A DNA stretch of 64,000 bases. It comes from Maritalea mobilis (GTDB lineage: Bacteria > Pseudomonadota > Alphaproteobacteria > Rhodobacterales > Rhodobacteraceae). The position numbers and the translations under genes were made by a program. The number at the start of each line of letters is the position of its first letter. The first letter of the stretch is position 1. Positions 34,966-44,519 of the stretch are shown one piece after another. The stretch spans positions 372,001 to 436,000 of the forward strand of contig NZ_JAHVKE010000002.1 in the NCBI RefSeq assembly GCF_019800885.1, in the 5' to 3' direction. The notes under the pieces are model-generated. The model worked only from the letters and a program-made list of their open reading frames with translations, was not told where the DNA came from and did no database searches.

Positions 34966-36501
34966 TCAGTTGCTGCCGGCGAGCGCGTCGGCGACGGTCA
35001 CCAGCGCCGCGTCCACCGCGGCGCGCGTTTCGGCCTCGGCCACCCAGCCGGACATCTCGGCCTGTGCCCCTTCGGGCAGGGCCGAGATTTCTTCCAGCGC
35101 GGTACCGAACTCGGCCCGGTCGACCGCGGCCTGGGCGCGGGACAGGACGGCGTCGGGATCATCCCCCTCGCGGGGTTCGATCGAGCGTCCCCCGACCTGC
35201 CCCTGAAGGAAGGCGGTCACGCGTTCCATCGTGCCTTCACCTGCCGTTTCGCGCAGGGCGACGGGCAGGGCGGCGCGGGCGGCGGAGGGGAAGCTGTCCT
35301 GCAACTCCTCGACCGTGGGCACGCCGGTTTCGGCATTCGCGGCCAGCGCCTCGGGCACCTCGGTCGCGGCGGCGATGGTGTCGATCGCCTCGGCATAGGG
35401 GTCGCCGGTGGCGATGGCGTTGCGGATCAGACCAAGCGCGGATTCGGCCTCGGCGGTGGCCAGCACCGCTTGTGCCTGGGCCTCGGCCTCGGCGATGGCG
35501 GCCTGTGCCTCGGCCTCGGCCTGCGCGGCGGCCTCTTCGGCGGCGGCGCGTTCGGCTTCGATCCGGGCGGCTTCCTCTTCCTGAGCGCGCAGCTGCTCTT
35601 CAAGCTGCGTCACCGCTTCGGCAGCGGCGGCCACGTCGTTTTCGACATCGCCCGAGAAAAGCGGGCGCTCTTCCAGCGTGGTGACGCGAGTGGCGATGTT
35701 TTCCAGAGCGGTCGCGGTTTCATCCAGCCGGGCGCCAAGTGCGCCGATCTGTTCGGTGACGGGCGACAGGTCCACCTCGGGGGCGGAGGCCGAGGCCAGG
35801 TCGCCCACCTGCGCCTGCAGCGCGGTCAGCGCTTCGGATTGCTGGGCGATCAATGTCTCGAGCTGGCTGGTCGCCTCATCCCCGCCGGACGTGGGCAAAA
35901 GGCCCATGTAGCTTGCGCCATAGCCAATGCCGGCGGCGACGATGCCACCGATAACCAGCGGCACGAAACCGGGTCCGCGGCGTTCGACCACGGTGGCCGG
36001 GGCGGGTGCGGGGGGCGGCGTTTCTTCGACAGTCGTCTCGGCCTCGCCTGCAACGGTGTCTTCGGCGGTGTCGCCCTCGGTCGTCTCGGCATCGGTCACG
36101 AAATCCGCGCCGGCCACCGACTCTGCGTCGAGCGTGTCGTCGCCTTCGCCTGCGGTCTCGTCCGTTTCGGGCGTGTCGCCCTCTGCGGCGACCGTGTCGG
36201 CGTCGGGCGTCTCCGCCTCGGCGGTATCACCCTCGGGCGTCAGTGTCTCGGCCTCGGATGCCGTGCTGTCCGGGTCGATCGTTTCGGCTTCGGGCGTCTG
36301 GGCCGCATCGGACGCCACGATCTCGGCGTCTTCGATGGCTGTGCTGTCCTCGCCCGGGGTCAGCGTTTCGCCCTCTTGCGGGTCGAGTGTGACGCTGTCC
36401 TGTCCTGCGGCGCCGTCAGTCACGCTTTCTTCGAAGGGGTGCGTGTCGTCACCCGTGCTGCGGTTGCTACCAGAGCTTTTCGATGATCGTCTCGCCACCA
36501 C
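34966..36501 (-). CDS. Alphaproteobacterial Mic60/mitofilin-like membrane protein
   Basis: A 511-aa protein: very acidic, repetitive N-terminal region rich in Glu, Thr, Asp and Ala (residues 20-165), one membrane helix (about 178-204), coiled coil (about 210-385, with an Ala/Glu-rich AEAEAQ stretch) and a C-terminal helical domain. This architecture and its location between hemD and hemY match the alphaproteobacterial Mic60 proteins (COG4223), which bend intracytoplasmic or inner membranes and are the proposed ancestors of mitochondrial Mic60. A GTG start has GGAGAAGGA upstream. The name follows architecture and synteny. Confidence 0.75.
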   Translation of the reverse strand: MVARRSSKSSGSNRSTGDDTHPFEESVTDGAAGQDSVTLDPQEGETLTPGEDSTAIEDAEIVASDAAQTPEAETIDPDSTASEAETLTPEGDTAEAETPDADTVAAEGDTPETDETAGEGDDTLDAESVAGADFVTDAETTEGDTAEDTVAGEAETTVEETPPPAPAPATVVERRGPGFVPLVIGGIVAAGIGYGASYMGLLPTSGGDEATSQLETLIAQQSEALTALQAQVGDLASASAPEVDLSPVTEQIGALGARLDETATALENIATRVTTLEERPLFSGDVENDVAAAAEAVTQLEEQLRAQEEEAARIEAERAAAEEAAAQAEAEAQAAIAEAEAQAQAVLATAEAESALGLIRNAIATGDPYAEAIDTIAAATEVPEALAANAETGVPTVEELQDSFPSAARAALPVALRETAGEGTMERVTAFLQGQVGGRSIEPREGDDPDAVLSRAQAAVDRAEFGTALEEISALPEGAQAEMSGWVAEAETRAAVDAALVTVADALAGSN

Positions 36502-36527
36502 CTATGTCCTTCTCCCTAGCGCGCCCA

Positions 36528-36549
36528 AGTGTCTACCTAACCTGACACT
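36528..36549. promoter_or_regulatory. Inverted repeat upstream of the Mic60-like gene
   Basis: AGTGTC (36528-36533) and GACACT (36544-36549) are perfect 6-bp inverted arms around a 10-base centre. They lie 27 bases upstream of the GTG start of the Mic60-like gene, in the 95-bp gap after hemD. It could be an operator or an mRNA hairpin; the spacing (16 bases arm to arm) suits a dimeric regulator. Confidence 0.3.
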
Positions 36550-36596
36550 CGGCGCGAGTCAGCCAAAATCAGCGTTTCATGCCCCGCATCTGGGGG

Positions 36597-37295
36597 CTAC
36601 GCGCCAATCCGTCGCGCGATTTCCTCCAGAATAGCCTCCGCATTCGGAGATTCGGCAACGTCTACACCGGATTGCCACGGATCGGGCAGGGCGTCACGGG
36701 CCGCGTCGCTGATCGCGATCAGGGTGAGTCGCGGTGGACGGTCGCCTGCCGCCTTGGCCAGCAGTTTAGCAGACCGAGGCGAAAAGATGGGCAGGATCGC
36801 GCCCGCCTGCCGCAAGGCCGCGAGGAAAGCCGGGTCCGGCATGACGGCGCGCTGGTCGTATACGGCGGCCTCGTGCACCGCGATCCCGGCCTGTTCCAGC
36901 CGTCCGGCAATGTCACCGCGCACATGGGTGCCGTGCAGGTGCCAGATCGGGCCTTCGGGGCGTTCGTGGGCAAGGCGCGCGACAAGATCGTCGGCGGTTC
37001 CATCGACCGAGATCGGTAAAAACCCCGCCTTTTGCGCCGCCAGCGCCGTGCGACGCCCGACGCACCAGGCCACGCGATGCGCCCCCGCCCCGGCCTGCGG
37101 CACCGCGTTTTCCGAGGTGAAGATCAGCGTCCGCGCCTGTGCCGCCTCGGGCGGGGCGGTCAGCGGCACCACCTCCATCAGCGGCGCGACCACCACCTCG
37201 ACCTCGCCCAGCCGGTCCCGCAGGGCGCGGGCAAAGCGCTCCGACTGCGGCTTCGGCCGCGTCAGCAGGATCAGGGGCTTAGCATTGTCAGGCAT
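36597..37295 (-). CDS. hemD: Uroporphyrinogen-III synthase
   Basis: A 232-aa HemD-type enzyme, which closes and inverts ring D of hydroxymethylbilane in tetrapyrrole synthesis in the cytoplasm. Visible landmarks are the start [27 protein letters not shown] (about residues 57-65), VYDQRAVMP and [14 protein letters not shown]. The ATG at 37295 gives the standard length; the longer frame extends into tsaD and is not used. It is divergent from tsaD with a 58-bp shared promoter gap. Confidence 0.9.
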   Translation of the reverse strand: MPDNAKPLILLTRPKPQSERFARALRDRLGEVEVVVAPLMEVVPLTAPPEAAQARTLIFTSENAVPQAGAGAHRVAWCVGRRTALAAQKAGFLPISVDGTADDLVARLAHERPEGPIWHLHGTHVRGDIAGRLEQAGIAVHEAAVYDQRAVMPDPAFLAALRQAGAILPIFSPRSAKLLAKAAGDRPPRLTLIAISDAARDALPDPWQSGVDVAESPNAEAILEEIARRIGA

Positions 37296-37353
37296 CGGGC
37301 AGAGTGTTACCTGCCTTGGCCCAGCAACACAAACGCGAAGGCCCGGTCCGGCC

Positions 37354-38436
37354 ATGTCCACCCCGCCCCTGATCCTCGGCCTCGAATCGAGCTGTGACGA
37401 CACCGCCGCCGCCGTCCTGCGCGGGCCGGGCGATGCGCCCGAGCTTCTGTCCTCGGTCGTGTCCAGCCAGACGGACCTGCACGCGGCCTTCGGCGGGGTC
37501 GTGCCCGAGATCGCTGCGCGGGCGCATACGGAAAAGCTCGACCTGATGGTCGAAGAGGCGCTGGACGCTGCGGGCGTATCCCTAACCGATATCGACGCGA
37601 TCGCGGTGACGAGCGGCCCCGGGCTTATCGGCGGTGTTCTGGCGGGCGTCATGGCGGCCAAGGGGCTGGCCATGGGATTGGGCAAACCGCTGATCGGCGT
37701 GAATCACCTTGCGGGCCATGCCCTGACCCCGCGCCTGACCGATGGCGTGACCTTTCCCTACCTGATGCTTCTGGTTTCGGGCGGGCACTGCCAATTCCTG
37801 CGTGTCGATGGCCCCGAAGCCTTCAGCCGCCTTGGCGGCACCATCGACGACGCCCCCGGAGAGGCGTTTGACAAGGTGGCGCGCATCCTTGGCTTGCCGC
37901 AGCCCGGAGGCCCCTCGGTCGAGACGGCGGCGAAGGCCGGTGATCCGGCCCGTTTCGCCTTGCCGCGCCCGTTGATGGATCGACCCGGCTGTGACCTCAG
38001 CTTTTCCGGGCTGAAAACCGCCGTGATCCGCACCCGCGACCAGATGACCGAGGCACAGGGCGGGCTGACGGAACAGGACCGTGCCGACCTCTGTGCCTCG
38101 TTCCAGGCGGCGGTGGCGGATGTGCTGGCGGGCAAATCCGAGCGTGCGCTTTCGGCCTGCGATGGGCTGACCGCCTTTGCCGTTGCCGGGGGCGTGGCGG
38201 CCAACCAGACCCTCCGCGCGCGCCTGACCGCCGTGGCCGAGGTGGCGGGTGTGCCCTTCCTTGCCCCGCCGCTGCGCCTGTGCACCGATAACGCCGCGAT
38301 GATCGCCTATGCCGGTCTGCTGGCCTTCGAGGGCGGGCGGGTGGACGACATGACCCTGTCGGCCCGCCCGCGTTGGCCCCTTGACCGGGTTGCCGCGCCC
38401 CTGATCGGATCGGGAAAGAAAGGGGCCAAGGCATGA
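37354..38436 (+). CDS. tsaD: tRNA threonylcarbamoyladenosine transferase TsaD
   Basis: A 360-aa Kae1/TsaD protein that transfers threonylcarbamoyl from TC-AMP to A37 of ANN-decoding tRNAs. The N-terminus [14 protein letters not shown] (residues 9-22), the metal-binding HLAGH at 118-122 and LVSGGHC are canonical. Its partner tsaE is located about 15 kb away at 52794. It overlaps gpsA by 4 bases. Confidence 0.97.
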   Translation: MSTPPLILGLESSCDDTAAAVLRGPGDAPELLSSVVSSQTDLHAAFGGVVPEIAARAHTEKLDLMVEEALDAAGVSLTDIDAIAVTSGPGLIGGVLAGVMAAKGLAMGLGKPLIGVNHLAGHALTPRLTDGVTFPYLMLLVSGGHCQFLRVDGPEAFSRLGGTIDDAPGEAFDKVARILGLPQPGGPSVETAAKAGDPARFALPRPLMDRPGCDLSFSGLKTAVIRTRDQMTEAQGGLTEQDRADLCASFQAAVADVLAGKSERALSACDGLTAFAVAGGVAANQTLRARLTAVAEVAGVPFLAPPLRLCTDNAAMIAYAGLLAFEGGRVDDMTLSARPRWPLDRVAAPLIGSGKKGAKA

Positions 38437-39377
38437 GCGCGCCATTGATGATCTACGGGGCAGGGGCGTTCGGCACGGCGCTGGCCATCACCTACGCGAA
38501 TGCGGGGCATCCGGTGACGCTTTGGGCGCGCGAGGGCGCGGAGGCGATGCAAAAGGCGCGCGAGAACATCCGCCGCCTTCCGGGGGCGCCCTTTCCGGCG
38601 GGCCTGACAGTGACCGACGATCCGGCCACCGACGCCGAGATCGCCCTGCTGGCCCTGCCGACGCAATCGCTGGGCGAATTCCTGTCCACGCATCGTCCGA
38701 GCACACCGAATCTTGTCTCCTGCGCCAAGGGGATCGACCGGGCCACCGGGCTGTTCCCCACGGCCCTGATCGCGCAGGCCGCGCCCGGAACCACGCCCGC
38801 GCAACTCACCGGCCCCAGCTTTGCCGTCGATATCGCCAAGGGGCTGCCCACCGCGCTGACGCTGGCCTGTGCCGACGACGCCCTGGGCGAGGCGCTGCAA
38901 CACGCGCTGTCCACGCCTGCGCTGCGGCTTTACCGGACCACGGATGTCACTGGCGCCGAACTGGGCGGGGCGCTGAAGAACGTCATTGCGATCGCGGCGG
39001 GGGCGGTGATCGGCGCGGGGCTTGGCGACTCGGCCCGCGCGGCCCTGATCGCGCGCGGCTTTGCCGAAATGGCGCGCGTCGCCCGCGCCGCCGGGGCGCG
39101 GGAAGAGACGCTGACGGGCCTGTCCGGGCTGGGCGACCTGATCCTGACCTGTGGCTCCGAGAAATCGCGGAACTTTCGTTTCGGCGTGGCGCTGGCCCAT
39201 GGTGAAACCCTGCCCGAGGACGTGACGGTCGAGGGGCTGCATACCGCGCGGCAGATCGCGTCGGACCCCGCGTTGGACACCCCCATTGCCGACGCGGTTG
39301 CGGCGATGGCCGACGGGCGACTTGACCTTGCCACCGTTCTCGACACCCTTCTGTCACGCCCCCTGAAACCGGAGTGA
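38433..39377 (+). CDS. gpsA: Glycerol-3-phosphate dehydrogenase [NAD(P)+]
   Basis: A 314-aa GpsA, which makes sn-glycerol-3-phosphate for phospholipid synthesis. The N-terminal dinucleotide-binding motif is [12 protein letters not shown] (residues 7-18); further landmarks are [35 protein letters not shown] with the catalytic Lys, and [12 protein letters not shown]. It is translationally coupled to tsaD through ATGA. Confidence 0.97.
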   Translation: MSAPLMIYGAGAFGTALAITYANAGHPVTLWAREGAEAMQKARENIRRLPGAPFPAGLTVTDDPATDAEIALLALPTQSLGEFLSTHRPSTPNLVSCAKGIDRATGLFPTALIAQAAPGTTPAQLTGPSFAVDIAKGLPTALTLACADDALGEALQHALSTPALRLYRTTDVTGAELGGALKNVIAIAAGAVIGAGLGDSARAALIARGFAEMARVARAAGAREETLTGLSGLGDLILTCGSEKSRNFRFGVALAHGETLPEDVTVEGLHTARQIASDPALDTPIADAVAAMADGRLDLATVLDTLLSRPLKPE

Positions 39378-39382
39378 CCCCG

Positions 39383-39796
39383 ATGCGCTTCTGGCTGTTC
39401 AAATCCGAACCTTCGACATGGTCCTGGGAGGACCAGGTCGCCAAGGGCGACGCTGGCGAGGAATGGGATGGCGTCCGCAATTATCAGGCACGCAATTTCA
39501 TGCGCGAGATGGCGGTCGGTGACCGGGGCTTCTTCTACCATTCGCAGAAGGAAAAGGCGGTGGTCGGTATCGTCGAGGTGATCGCCGAGGCGCATCCTGA
39601 CAGCACCACCGACGACGACCGCTGGGAGTGCGTGGATATCAAGGCCATCGAAAGCCTGCCCACCCCCGTCTCGCTGGACCAGATCAAGGCGCGCGAGGAC
39701 TTGTCCGAGATGGTGCTGGTGAACAACTCGCGCCTCTCCGTGCAGCCGGTGACCGAGGCGGCGTTCAAGACCATCTGCGCGATGGGCGGCCTTTGA
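39383..39796 (+). CDS. EVE-domain protein
   Basis: A 137-aa single-domain EVE protein: MRFWLFKSEPSTWSWEDQ at the start, EEWDGVRNYQARNFMREM (about residues 27-44), VGDRGFFYHS and later VVGIVEV. EVE domains are PUA-like folds that bind modified nucleotides; the cellular role of stand-alone members is not settled. The ATG at 39383 has GGAG eight bases upstream and is preferred to the GTG at 39374. Confidence 0.92.
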   Translation: MRFWLFKSEPSTWSWEDQVAKGDAGEEWDGVRNYQARNFMREMAVGDRGFFYHSQKEKAVVGIVEVIAEAHPDSTTDDDRWECVDIKAIESLPTPVSLDQIKAREDLSEMVLVNNSRLSVQPVTEAAFKTICAMGGL

Positions 39797-39804
39797 CCGG
39801 ATAA

Positions 39805-39835
39805 AAATGGAGGGTCCCGACCGCCGGGACCCTCC
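39805..39835 (-). terminator. Strong hairpin with minus-strand T-run
   Basis: A perfect 10-bp stem, GGAGGGTCCC (39809-39818) with GGGACCCTCC (39826-39835), loop of 7. The poly-A tract AAAAA lies on its left, so the U-run follows the hairpin only for leftward (minus) transcription. It sits 12 bases after the EVE gene, where it may also stop rightward transcription without a U-tract. DUF2853 already has its own terminator closer to its stop. Confidence 0.55.
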
Positions 39836-39984
39836 ACCACCCACACACGATTTGCTCGCTCCACGTGTGTTCGAATGTCGGGCCCGTCATCCTGACCGGG
39901 CTAAGCGAGACCTACCGCATCACTCCGGCGCGTTACAAAGGAAATGAAGCTCGGATTTTCGCGGTATTTGGCGTTAATCCCAGC

Positions 39985-40011
39985 AAAAGGCCCGCCGTTT
40001 GGGCGGGCCTT
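39985..40011 (-). terminator. Rho-independent terminator of the DUF2853 gene
   Basis: Stem AAGGCCCGCC (39987-39996) with GGCGGGCCTT (40002-40011), followed on the minus strand by T4 (39985-39988). It is 24 bases downstream of the DUF2853 stop. Confidence 0.8.
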
Positions 40012-40034
40012 GCCATTGAACAGGGCGGCGGGCC

Positions 40035-40376
40035 TCAGCCGTAGACGCTCTCTTTGCCGAAATGCTTGGTCAGCATGTAGTAGACGACCGCGCGATACTT
40101 GTTGCGCTCGGATTTGCCGTAGGTCTCGATCACGCTGTTGATCGCGTCCATCAGTTCGGGGCCATCGGACAGCCCCAGCTTCTTGATCAGGAAATTGTTC
40201 TTCACGGTTTCCAGCTCATGCTCCTGACTGCCGGCGACCGTCGAAGCGTCGGCGTCGTAAATCGCCGGGCCGCAGCCGATCGTCACCTTGGTCAGCAGGT
40301 CCATGTCCGGCTCCATGCCGCATTTGTTGCGCAGATCGTCCGCGTAGTGAGCGATCAGGTCGTCACGCTTGCCCAT
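40035..40376 (-). CDS. DUF2853 family protein
   Basis: A 113-aa small soluble protein. It matches the DUF2853 pattern: KRDDLIAHYADDLRNKCGM at the start, KVTIGCGPAIYDADASTVAG in the centre and a C-terminal YRAVVYYMLTKHFGKE. The function is unknown; family members are compact helical proteins common in alphaproteobacteria and Bacteroidetes. It stands alone with its own terminator and a GGGGGGACA ribosome-binding region. Confidence 0.88.
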   Translation of the reverse strand: MGKRDDLIAHYADDLRNKCGMEPDMDLLTKVTIGCGPAIYDADASTVAGSQEHELETVKNNFLIKKLGLSDGPELMDAINSVIETYGKSERNKYRAVVYYMLTKHFGKESVYG

Positions 40377-40761
40377 CGGAAACTGTCCCCCCGTTTTGGC
40401 GTTCTCAAAATGAATTTGTTCCTCCAGCCCGCCGCGAAATGGCGAAGCTTGCCGGGAACGTTACCCGCAACCCCGTCAGGGGCGAAGAAAAACTTTCGGG
40501 GAAAAGCACCCCGACCGGTCCCCGCGATGCGCAGCGCGTTGAAATCGTGCCTGTACTCGCGAACGCTGCGCCGTGCCGTGCCAGCGTGGGCTTGATCGCG
40601 ATCATGCACGATGGTCTTGCCGCCGGCTGAAAGCGGCTCCCAAAGGGCCGAGGCAAGGCGGGACCGGACCCGCGCAGTGGTCCGACCCGTGCAGGGGGCA
40701 TCCGGATGGCCGGGGCTTGCTCCTTTCCGCGCCGGCGAACGGTATCCGCCGAACCACCGGG
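40377..40761. other. 385-bp intergenic region without a recognisable gene
   Basis: This is the gap between the divergently oriented upstream side of DUF2853 and the end of the PanE-like gene. Short open frames occur on both strands, but none has a good start signal or a protein-like composition. The AT-richer stretch near 40400-40425 may hold the DUF2853 promoter. No terminator, tRNA or repeat is visible. Confidence 0.5.
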
Positions 40762-41733
40762 TCATGGGGTGAGGAGGGCTTCCAGCTGGGACAGGCTCAG
40801 ATCACCCGGCTTCAAGGCGCTGCGCGTCAGGTGGTCCGCCACGCGGCACAGCGCTGCGTTCACCGGGGTCGGCACCCCGTGAAGGCGTCCGAGCAGCGCG
40901 ATCTCGCCGTTCAAGTAGTCGGTTTCCAGCCGCGTGGCGCCGCGCAAGAGGCTCTGGTTCGTCGAACCGCCCACGCGGGCCACACCGGGCAGCGCATCGA
41001 CGGGCCGCATCATTTCACCGCGTCTGGGGTCGCTGTCGTCCACCTCGACCCAATCCAGCCCCGCCGCGCGGTAAACGGCCTCGGCCTCGGCCCGAATGGC
41101 GGCTTTCAACGGGCCGGGATCGGTACTGTTGCCAAGCGTGGCTTTCAGAATATTCACGAGGTTCAACAATAGCTTGCCACGTTTGCTCGCCATGACGTTT
41201 TCATGCGTGAAGGCGCCGATATTCGCGGCCTCCAGGGCTTCGGCCATGCGACGGTCGTCGTCGTCCGTGCCGCCCGGATAGCGGCCCAGGTCGAAGATCC
41301 CCAGTTTCGGTTCGGTGAACACCGCCACCTCACCCGGGACGAGGTAAAGCGCGGGCATCATCACCGTGACGCCGTGCACATTCGGAAACATCCGCAGCGC
41401 GGCGCGTTCGTTCGCCACCCCGTTCTGCGCACAGAAGATCGGCTGATCATGGACGCCCGCCGCGCGCAAATCCTCCAGCGCGCCTTGGGTGTCCTGCGAT
41501 TTCATGCAGAGCAGGATCACGTCGTCGGGCCGCCAATCGACCTCGGCGGGCGATGCGACCGCTGGCACATCGCGCAGCTCGTCGATCCCCGGCGCGCGCA
41601 GGCGCAGCCCGGTATCCTGCATCGCCGTCAGCATCGCGCCGCGGGCAATGCCGATGGTCTCGACCCCGGCCCGGTCCAGCGCTGCCGCCACCACCCCACC
41701 AATCGCGCCAACGCCGTAAACGACGACCCGCAT
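40762..41733 (-). CDS. 2-dehydropantoate 2-reductase family protein
   Basis: A 323-aa ApbA/PanE-type reductase with an N-terminal Rossmann motif VVYGVGAIGGVVAAAL (residues 4-19), an NGV motif in IFCAQNGVANE, and a C-terminal helical domain with KLLLNLVNILKA. It would reduce ketopantoate to pantoate with NADPH in coenzyme A synthesis. Many paralogues act on other 2-oxo acids, and no other pantothenate gene is nearby, so the substrate is uncertain. The ATG at 41733 follows AAAGGAACA. Confidence 0.85.
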   Translation of the reverse strand: MRVVVYGVGAIGGVVAAALDRAGVETIGIARGAMLTAMQDTGLRLRAPGIDELRDVPAVASPAEVDWRPDDVILLCMKSQDTQGALEDLRAAGVHDQPIFCAQNGVANERAALRMFPNVHGVTVMMPALYLVPGEVAVFTEPKLGIFDLGRYPGGTDDDDRRMAEALEAANIGAFTHENVMASKRGKLLLNLVNILKATLGNSTDPGPLKAAIRAEAEAVYRAAGLDWVEVDDSDPRRGEMMRPVDALPGVARVGGSTNQSLLRGATRLETDYLNGEIALLGRLHGVPTPVNAALCRVADHLTRSALKPGDLSLSQLEALLTP

Positions 41734-41784
41734 GCCCTGTTCCTTTCCTGACCGATCCGGTGCACCCGTCCAAGCGGTGCAACG

Positions 41785-41815
41785 CAAAACGCCCGGGCGC
41801 AAGGCACCCGGGCGT
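41785..41815 (-). terminator. Rho-independent terminator of the PRC-barrel gene
   Basis: Stem ACGCCCGGG (41789-41797) with CCCGGGCGT (41807-41815), followed by T4 on the minus strand. It is 21 bases downstream of the PRC-barrel gene stop and separates it from the PanE-like gene. Confidence 0.8.
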
Positions 41816-41836
41816 CATTCTTGCTGTCTTCAGCGA

Positions 41837-42901
41837 TCAGCTGATGACCGTGTCGTTGTCGAGGCCGTCCAACTCGCTTTCGTCGACTTCCGGCATCGCT
41901 TCGAGTTCTTCCTCGGTATAGCCATCAAGGATCAGCGTCCCGTCCCCCTGCACCGAGAAGGCGTCCAGCGGCAACTCAACGGTGTATTCGCCAAGGCCGA
42001 GGAAGCCACCGATGCCGATCACGGCCGAGTATTCGCCCGAGGCCTGCACGATGTAGTCGATCTCGCCCACATCATCGCCATTGGCGCCTTCGACACTCAT
42101 GCCGAGCACTTCACCGACGGTCATGCCTTCGAAATCCGAAATGTCCTGGCCCATGTCGGCCGCGGCGGCCATCTCGGTGTCGCCGGTCACCTCGGCTTCG
42201 GCTTCGGCCATCTCGCCTTCGATCTCCTCACCGATCTGGTTCAGATCGTCGGCAATCTCGTCACCGGCATTGGCGACGGCGGTCGCGGCGGCGTCACCGG
42301 CCTCTTCGATGTCCTGGCCAACTTCGCCAGCGGCGTCGGCGGCCTCGCCACCCATTTCTTCGAGGGCGGCACCGGTTTCAGCCATTTCCTCTTCGACTTC
42401 GGCGCTCAGGTCGGTGTCCATGTCGGCTTCGGCCGAGTCAGGGCTGGGCATCGCGGCGCCCAACGCGCCCGTGTCGATCACCACATCATCGTCGAGGCCG
42501 TCCAGCTCGCTTTCGTCGACTTCGGGCATCGCTTCCAGTTCTTCCTCGGAATAGCCGTCGAGGACCAACTGGCTGTTGTCGTTCATCGAGAAGGCACCCA
42601 GCGGCAGCGACACGGTGTATTCGCCAAGGCCGAGGAAGCCACCGATGCCGATCACGGCCTCGTAACCGCCGTCAGCTTCGTAGATGTAATCAATCTCGCC
42701 GACGTCGTTACCGTTCGTGCCGACAACATCCATGCCGAGGATCTCGCCCACGGTCATGCCGTCGAAGGCCGAGGCATCGTGCATGCCCATCGTCTCGGAC
42801 ATCGTCGTTTCATCCATCGTGCCGCTGTGGCTTTCGGCATAGGCCGGGGCGGCCATGGCAAGAATGACGGCGGTGGTGGTCAGTGCGTTCTTGAAGGTCA
42901 T
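41837..42901 (-). CDS. Exported protein with two duplicated PRC-barrel domains
   Basis: A 354-aa protein with a signal peptide (residues 1-22, cleavage after AYA). Two nearly identical PRC-barrel units (about 46-140 and 255-354) each contain GEIDYI, IGIGGFLGLGEYTV and EEELEAMPEVDESELDGL. They are joined by an acidic, Ala-rich helical linker (about 150-245). PRC barrels are small beta barrels found in the photosynthetic reaction-centre H subunit and in RimM-like proteins; exported stand-alone versions have no defined role. The duplication is recent at the DNA level. The gene has its own promoter region and terminator. Confidence 0.88.
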   Translation of the reverse strand: MTFKNALTTTAVILAMAAPAYAESHSGTMDETTMSETMGMHDASAFDGMTVGEILGMDVVGTNGNDVGEIDYIYEADGGYEAVIGIGGFLGLGEYTVSLPLGAFSMNDNSQLVLDGYSEEELEAMPEVDESELDGLDDDVVIDTGALGAAMPSPDSAEADMDTDLSAEVEEEMAETGAALEEMGGEAADAAGEVGQDIEEAGDAAATAVANAGDEIADDLNQIGEEIEGEMAEAEAEVTGDTEMAAAADMGQDISDFEGMTVGEVLGMSVEGANGDDVGEIDYIVQASGEYSAVIGIGGFLGLGEYTVELPLDAFSVQGDGTLILDGYTEEELEAMPEVDESELDGLDNDTVIS

Positions 42902-43056
42902 TGTCAGATCTCCTGTGCAGCGTTGATGTCAGACCAAGCAACAGGAGGGGTGCTGGGTTCCCTGAAAAATATCGGAAAAATAATGACTTAAACACGGGTC
43001 AATCGGACTCAACGCCTTGTATCCGACTCCGTTCCAGATGCCCGGCCAAATAAGCG

Positions 43057-43087
43057 AAAACCGGCCATCCCCGTCGGAATGGCCGGT
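43057..43087 (-). terminator. Rho-independent terminator of ahcY
   Basis: Stem ACCGGCCAT (43060-43068) with ATGGCCGGT (43079-43087), followed by a T4 run on the minus strand (43057-43060). A second GC-rich hairpin (GGCCCCC/GGGGGCC) lies between this and the ahcY stop. Confidence 0.8.
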
Positions 43088-43124
43088 CTAAAGCTGCCGG
43101 TCGGCCCCCAACGGGGGCCGGCGA

Positions 43125-44519
43125 TCAGTAGCGGTAGTGTTCGGGCTTGAAGGGGCCTTCCTGCGGCACGCCGATGTAATCGGCCTGCTCCTTGGCCAGT
43201 TCGGTCAGTTTCACGCCGATCTTCTTGAGGTGCAGGCGCGCGACCTTCTCGTCCAGCACCTTGGGCAGGACGTAGACCTTGTTCTCGTAGTTCTCGCCCT
43301 TGGTCCAAAGCTCCATCTGCGCCAGCACCTGGTTGGTGAAGCTGGCCGACATCACGAAGGACGGGTGGCCGGTGGCATTGCCCAGGTTCAGCAAGCGGCC
43401 TTCGGACAGCAGGATGATGCGCGAGCCCGAGGGCATCTCAATCATGTCCACCTGGTCCTTGATGTTGGTCCACTTGTGGTTCTTGAGGGCCGCGACCTGG
43501 ATCTCGTTGTCGAAGTGGCCGATATTGCCGACGATCGCCATGTCCTTCATTTCGCGCATATGCTCGATGCGGATCACGTCGCGGTTGCCGGTCGTGGTGA
43601 TGAAGATGTCGGCATTGGCGACTTCGTCTTCCAGCGTGACCACCTCGAACCCGTCCATAGCGGCCTGCAGCGCGCAGATCGGGTCGACTTCGGTCACTTT
43701 CACGCGGGCGCCCGCGCCGCGGAGGCTGGCGGCCGAGCCCTTACCCACGTCGCCATAGCCGCAAACGACGGCGACCTTGCCGGCCATCATCGTGTCGGTG
43801 GCGCGGCGGATACCGTCGACGAGCGATTCCTTGCAGCCGTACTTGTTGTCGAATTTCGACTTGGTGACGCTGTCATTCACGTTGATGGCAGGGAAGGGCA
43901 GGTGGCCTTTCTCCATCATCTGGTAAAGGCGATGCACGCCCGTGGTGGTTTCCTCGGTCACGCCCTGGATCATGTGGCGCTGCTTGGTGAACCAGCCCGG
44001 AGTTTCGGCGAGGCGCTTCTTGATCTGTGCGAACAGTGCGACCTCTTCCTCGCTGGTGGGCACTTCGATCAGGTCGGTTTCGCCCTCTTCGACGCGTGCA
44101 CCCAGCAGGATGTAGAGCGTGGCGTCGCCGCCATCATCGAGGATCATGTTCGCGCCGCCGTCTTCGAACTGGAAGATACGGTCGCAATAGTCCCAGTATT
44201 CCTCGAGCGTTTCACCCTTCACGGCGAAGACCGGCGTGCCACCCGCAGCGATCGCGGCGGCGGCGTGGTCCTGCGTCGAGAAGATGTTGCACGAGGCCCA
44301 GCGGACATCGGCGCCCAGCTCCACCAGCGTCTCGATCAGGACGGCGGTCTGGATCGTCATGTGCAGCGACCCGGCGATGCGCGCGCCTTTCAACGGCTTG
44401 GAGGCGCCGTATTCCTCGCGCAGGGCCATCAAGCCCGGCATCTCGGTTTCGGCGATGTCCAGTTCCTTGCGGCCATAGTCGGCGAGGTTGATGTCCTTGA
44501 CGATGTAGTCCGTGCCCAT
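43125..44519 (-). CDS. ahcY: S-adenosylhomocysteine hydrolase
   Basis: A 464-aa SAHase, which splits S-adenosylhomocysteine into adenosine and homocysteine in the methyl cycle. The start is [20 protein letters not shown], the catalytic/substrate region includes [13 protein letters not shown] (about residues 78-90), and the NAD-binding GYGDVGKG is at 254-261; the C-terminus ends KPEHYRY. The ATG at 44519 gives the normal length. The gene is monocistronic. I looked for a SAH or SAM/SAH riboswitch in the leader and did not find the consensus. Confidence 0.98.
   Translation of the reverse strand: MGTDYIVKDINLADYGRKELDIAETEMPGLMALREEYGASKPLKGARIAGSLHMTIQTAVLIETLVELGADVRWASCNIFSTQDHAAAAIAAGGTPVFAVKGETLEEYWDYCDRIFQFEDGGANMILDDGGDATLYILLGARVEEGETDLIEVPTSEEEVALFAQIKKRLAETPGWFTKQRHMIQGVTEETTTGVHRLYQMMEKGHLPFPAINVNDSVTKSKFDNKYGCKESLVDGIRRATDTMMAGKVAVVCGYGDVGKGSAASLRGAGARVKVTEVDPICALQAAMDGFEVVTLEDEVANADIFITTTGNRDVIRIEHMREMKDMAIVGNIGHFDNEIQVAALKNHKWTNIKDQVDMIEMPSGSRIILLSEGRLLNLGNATGHPSFVMSASFTNQVLAQMELWTKGENYENKVYVLPKVLDEKVARLHLKKIGVKLTELAKEQADYIGVPQEGPFKPEHYRY

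Noticed and set aside
40355-40765. 136-codon minus-strand frame in the gap after DUF2853
   Set aside because: No ribosome-binding site, composition is Arg-rich and shadow-like, and it overlaps the start of DUF2853 and the end of the PanE-like gene.
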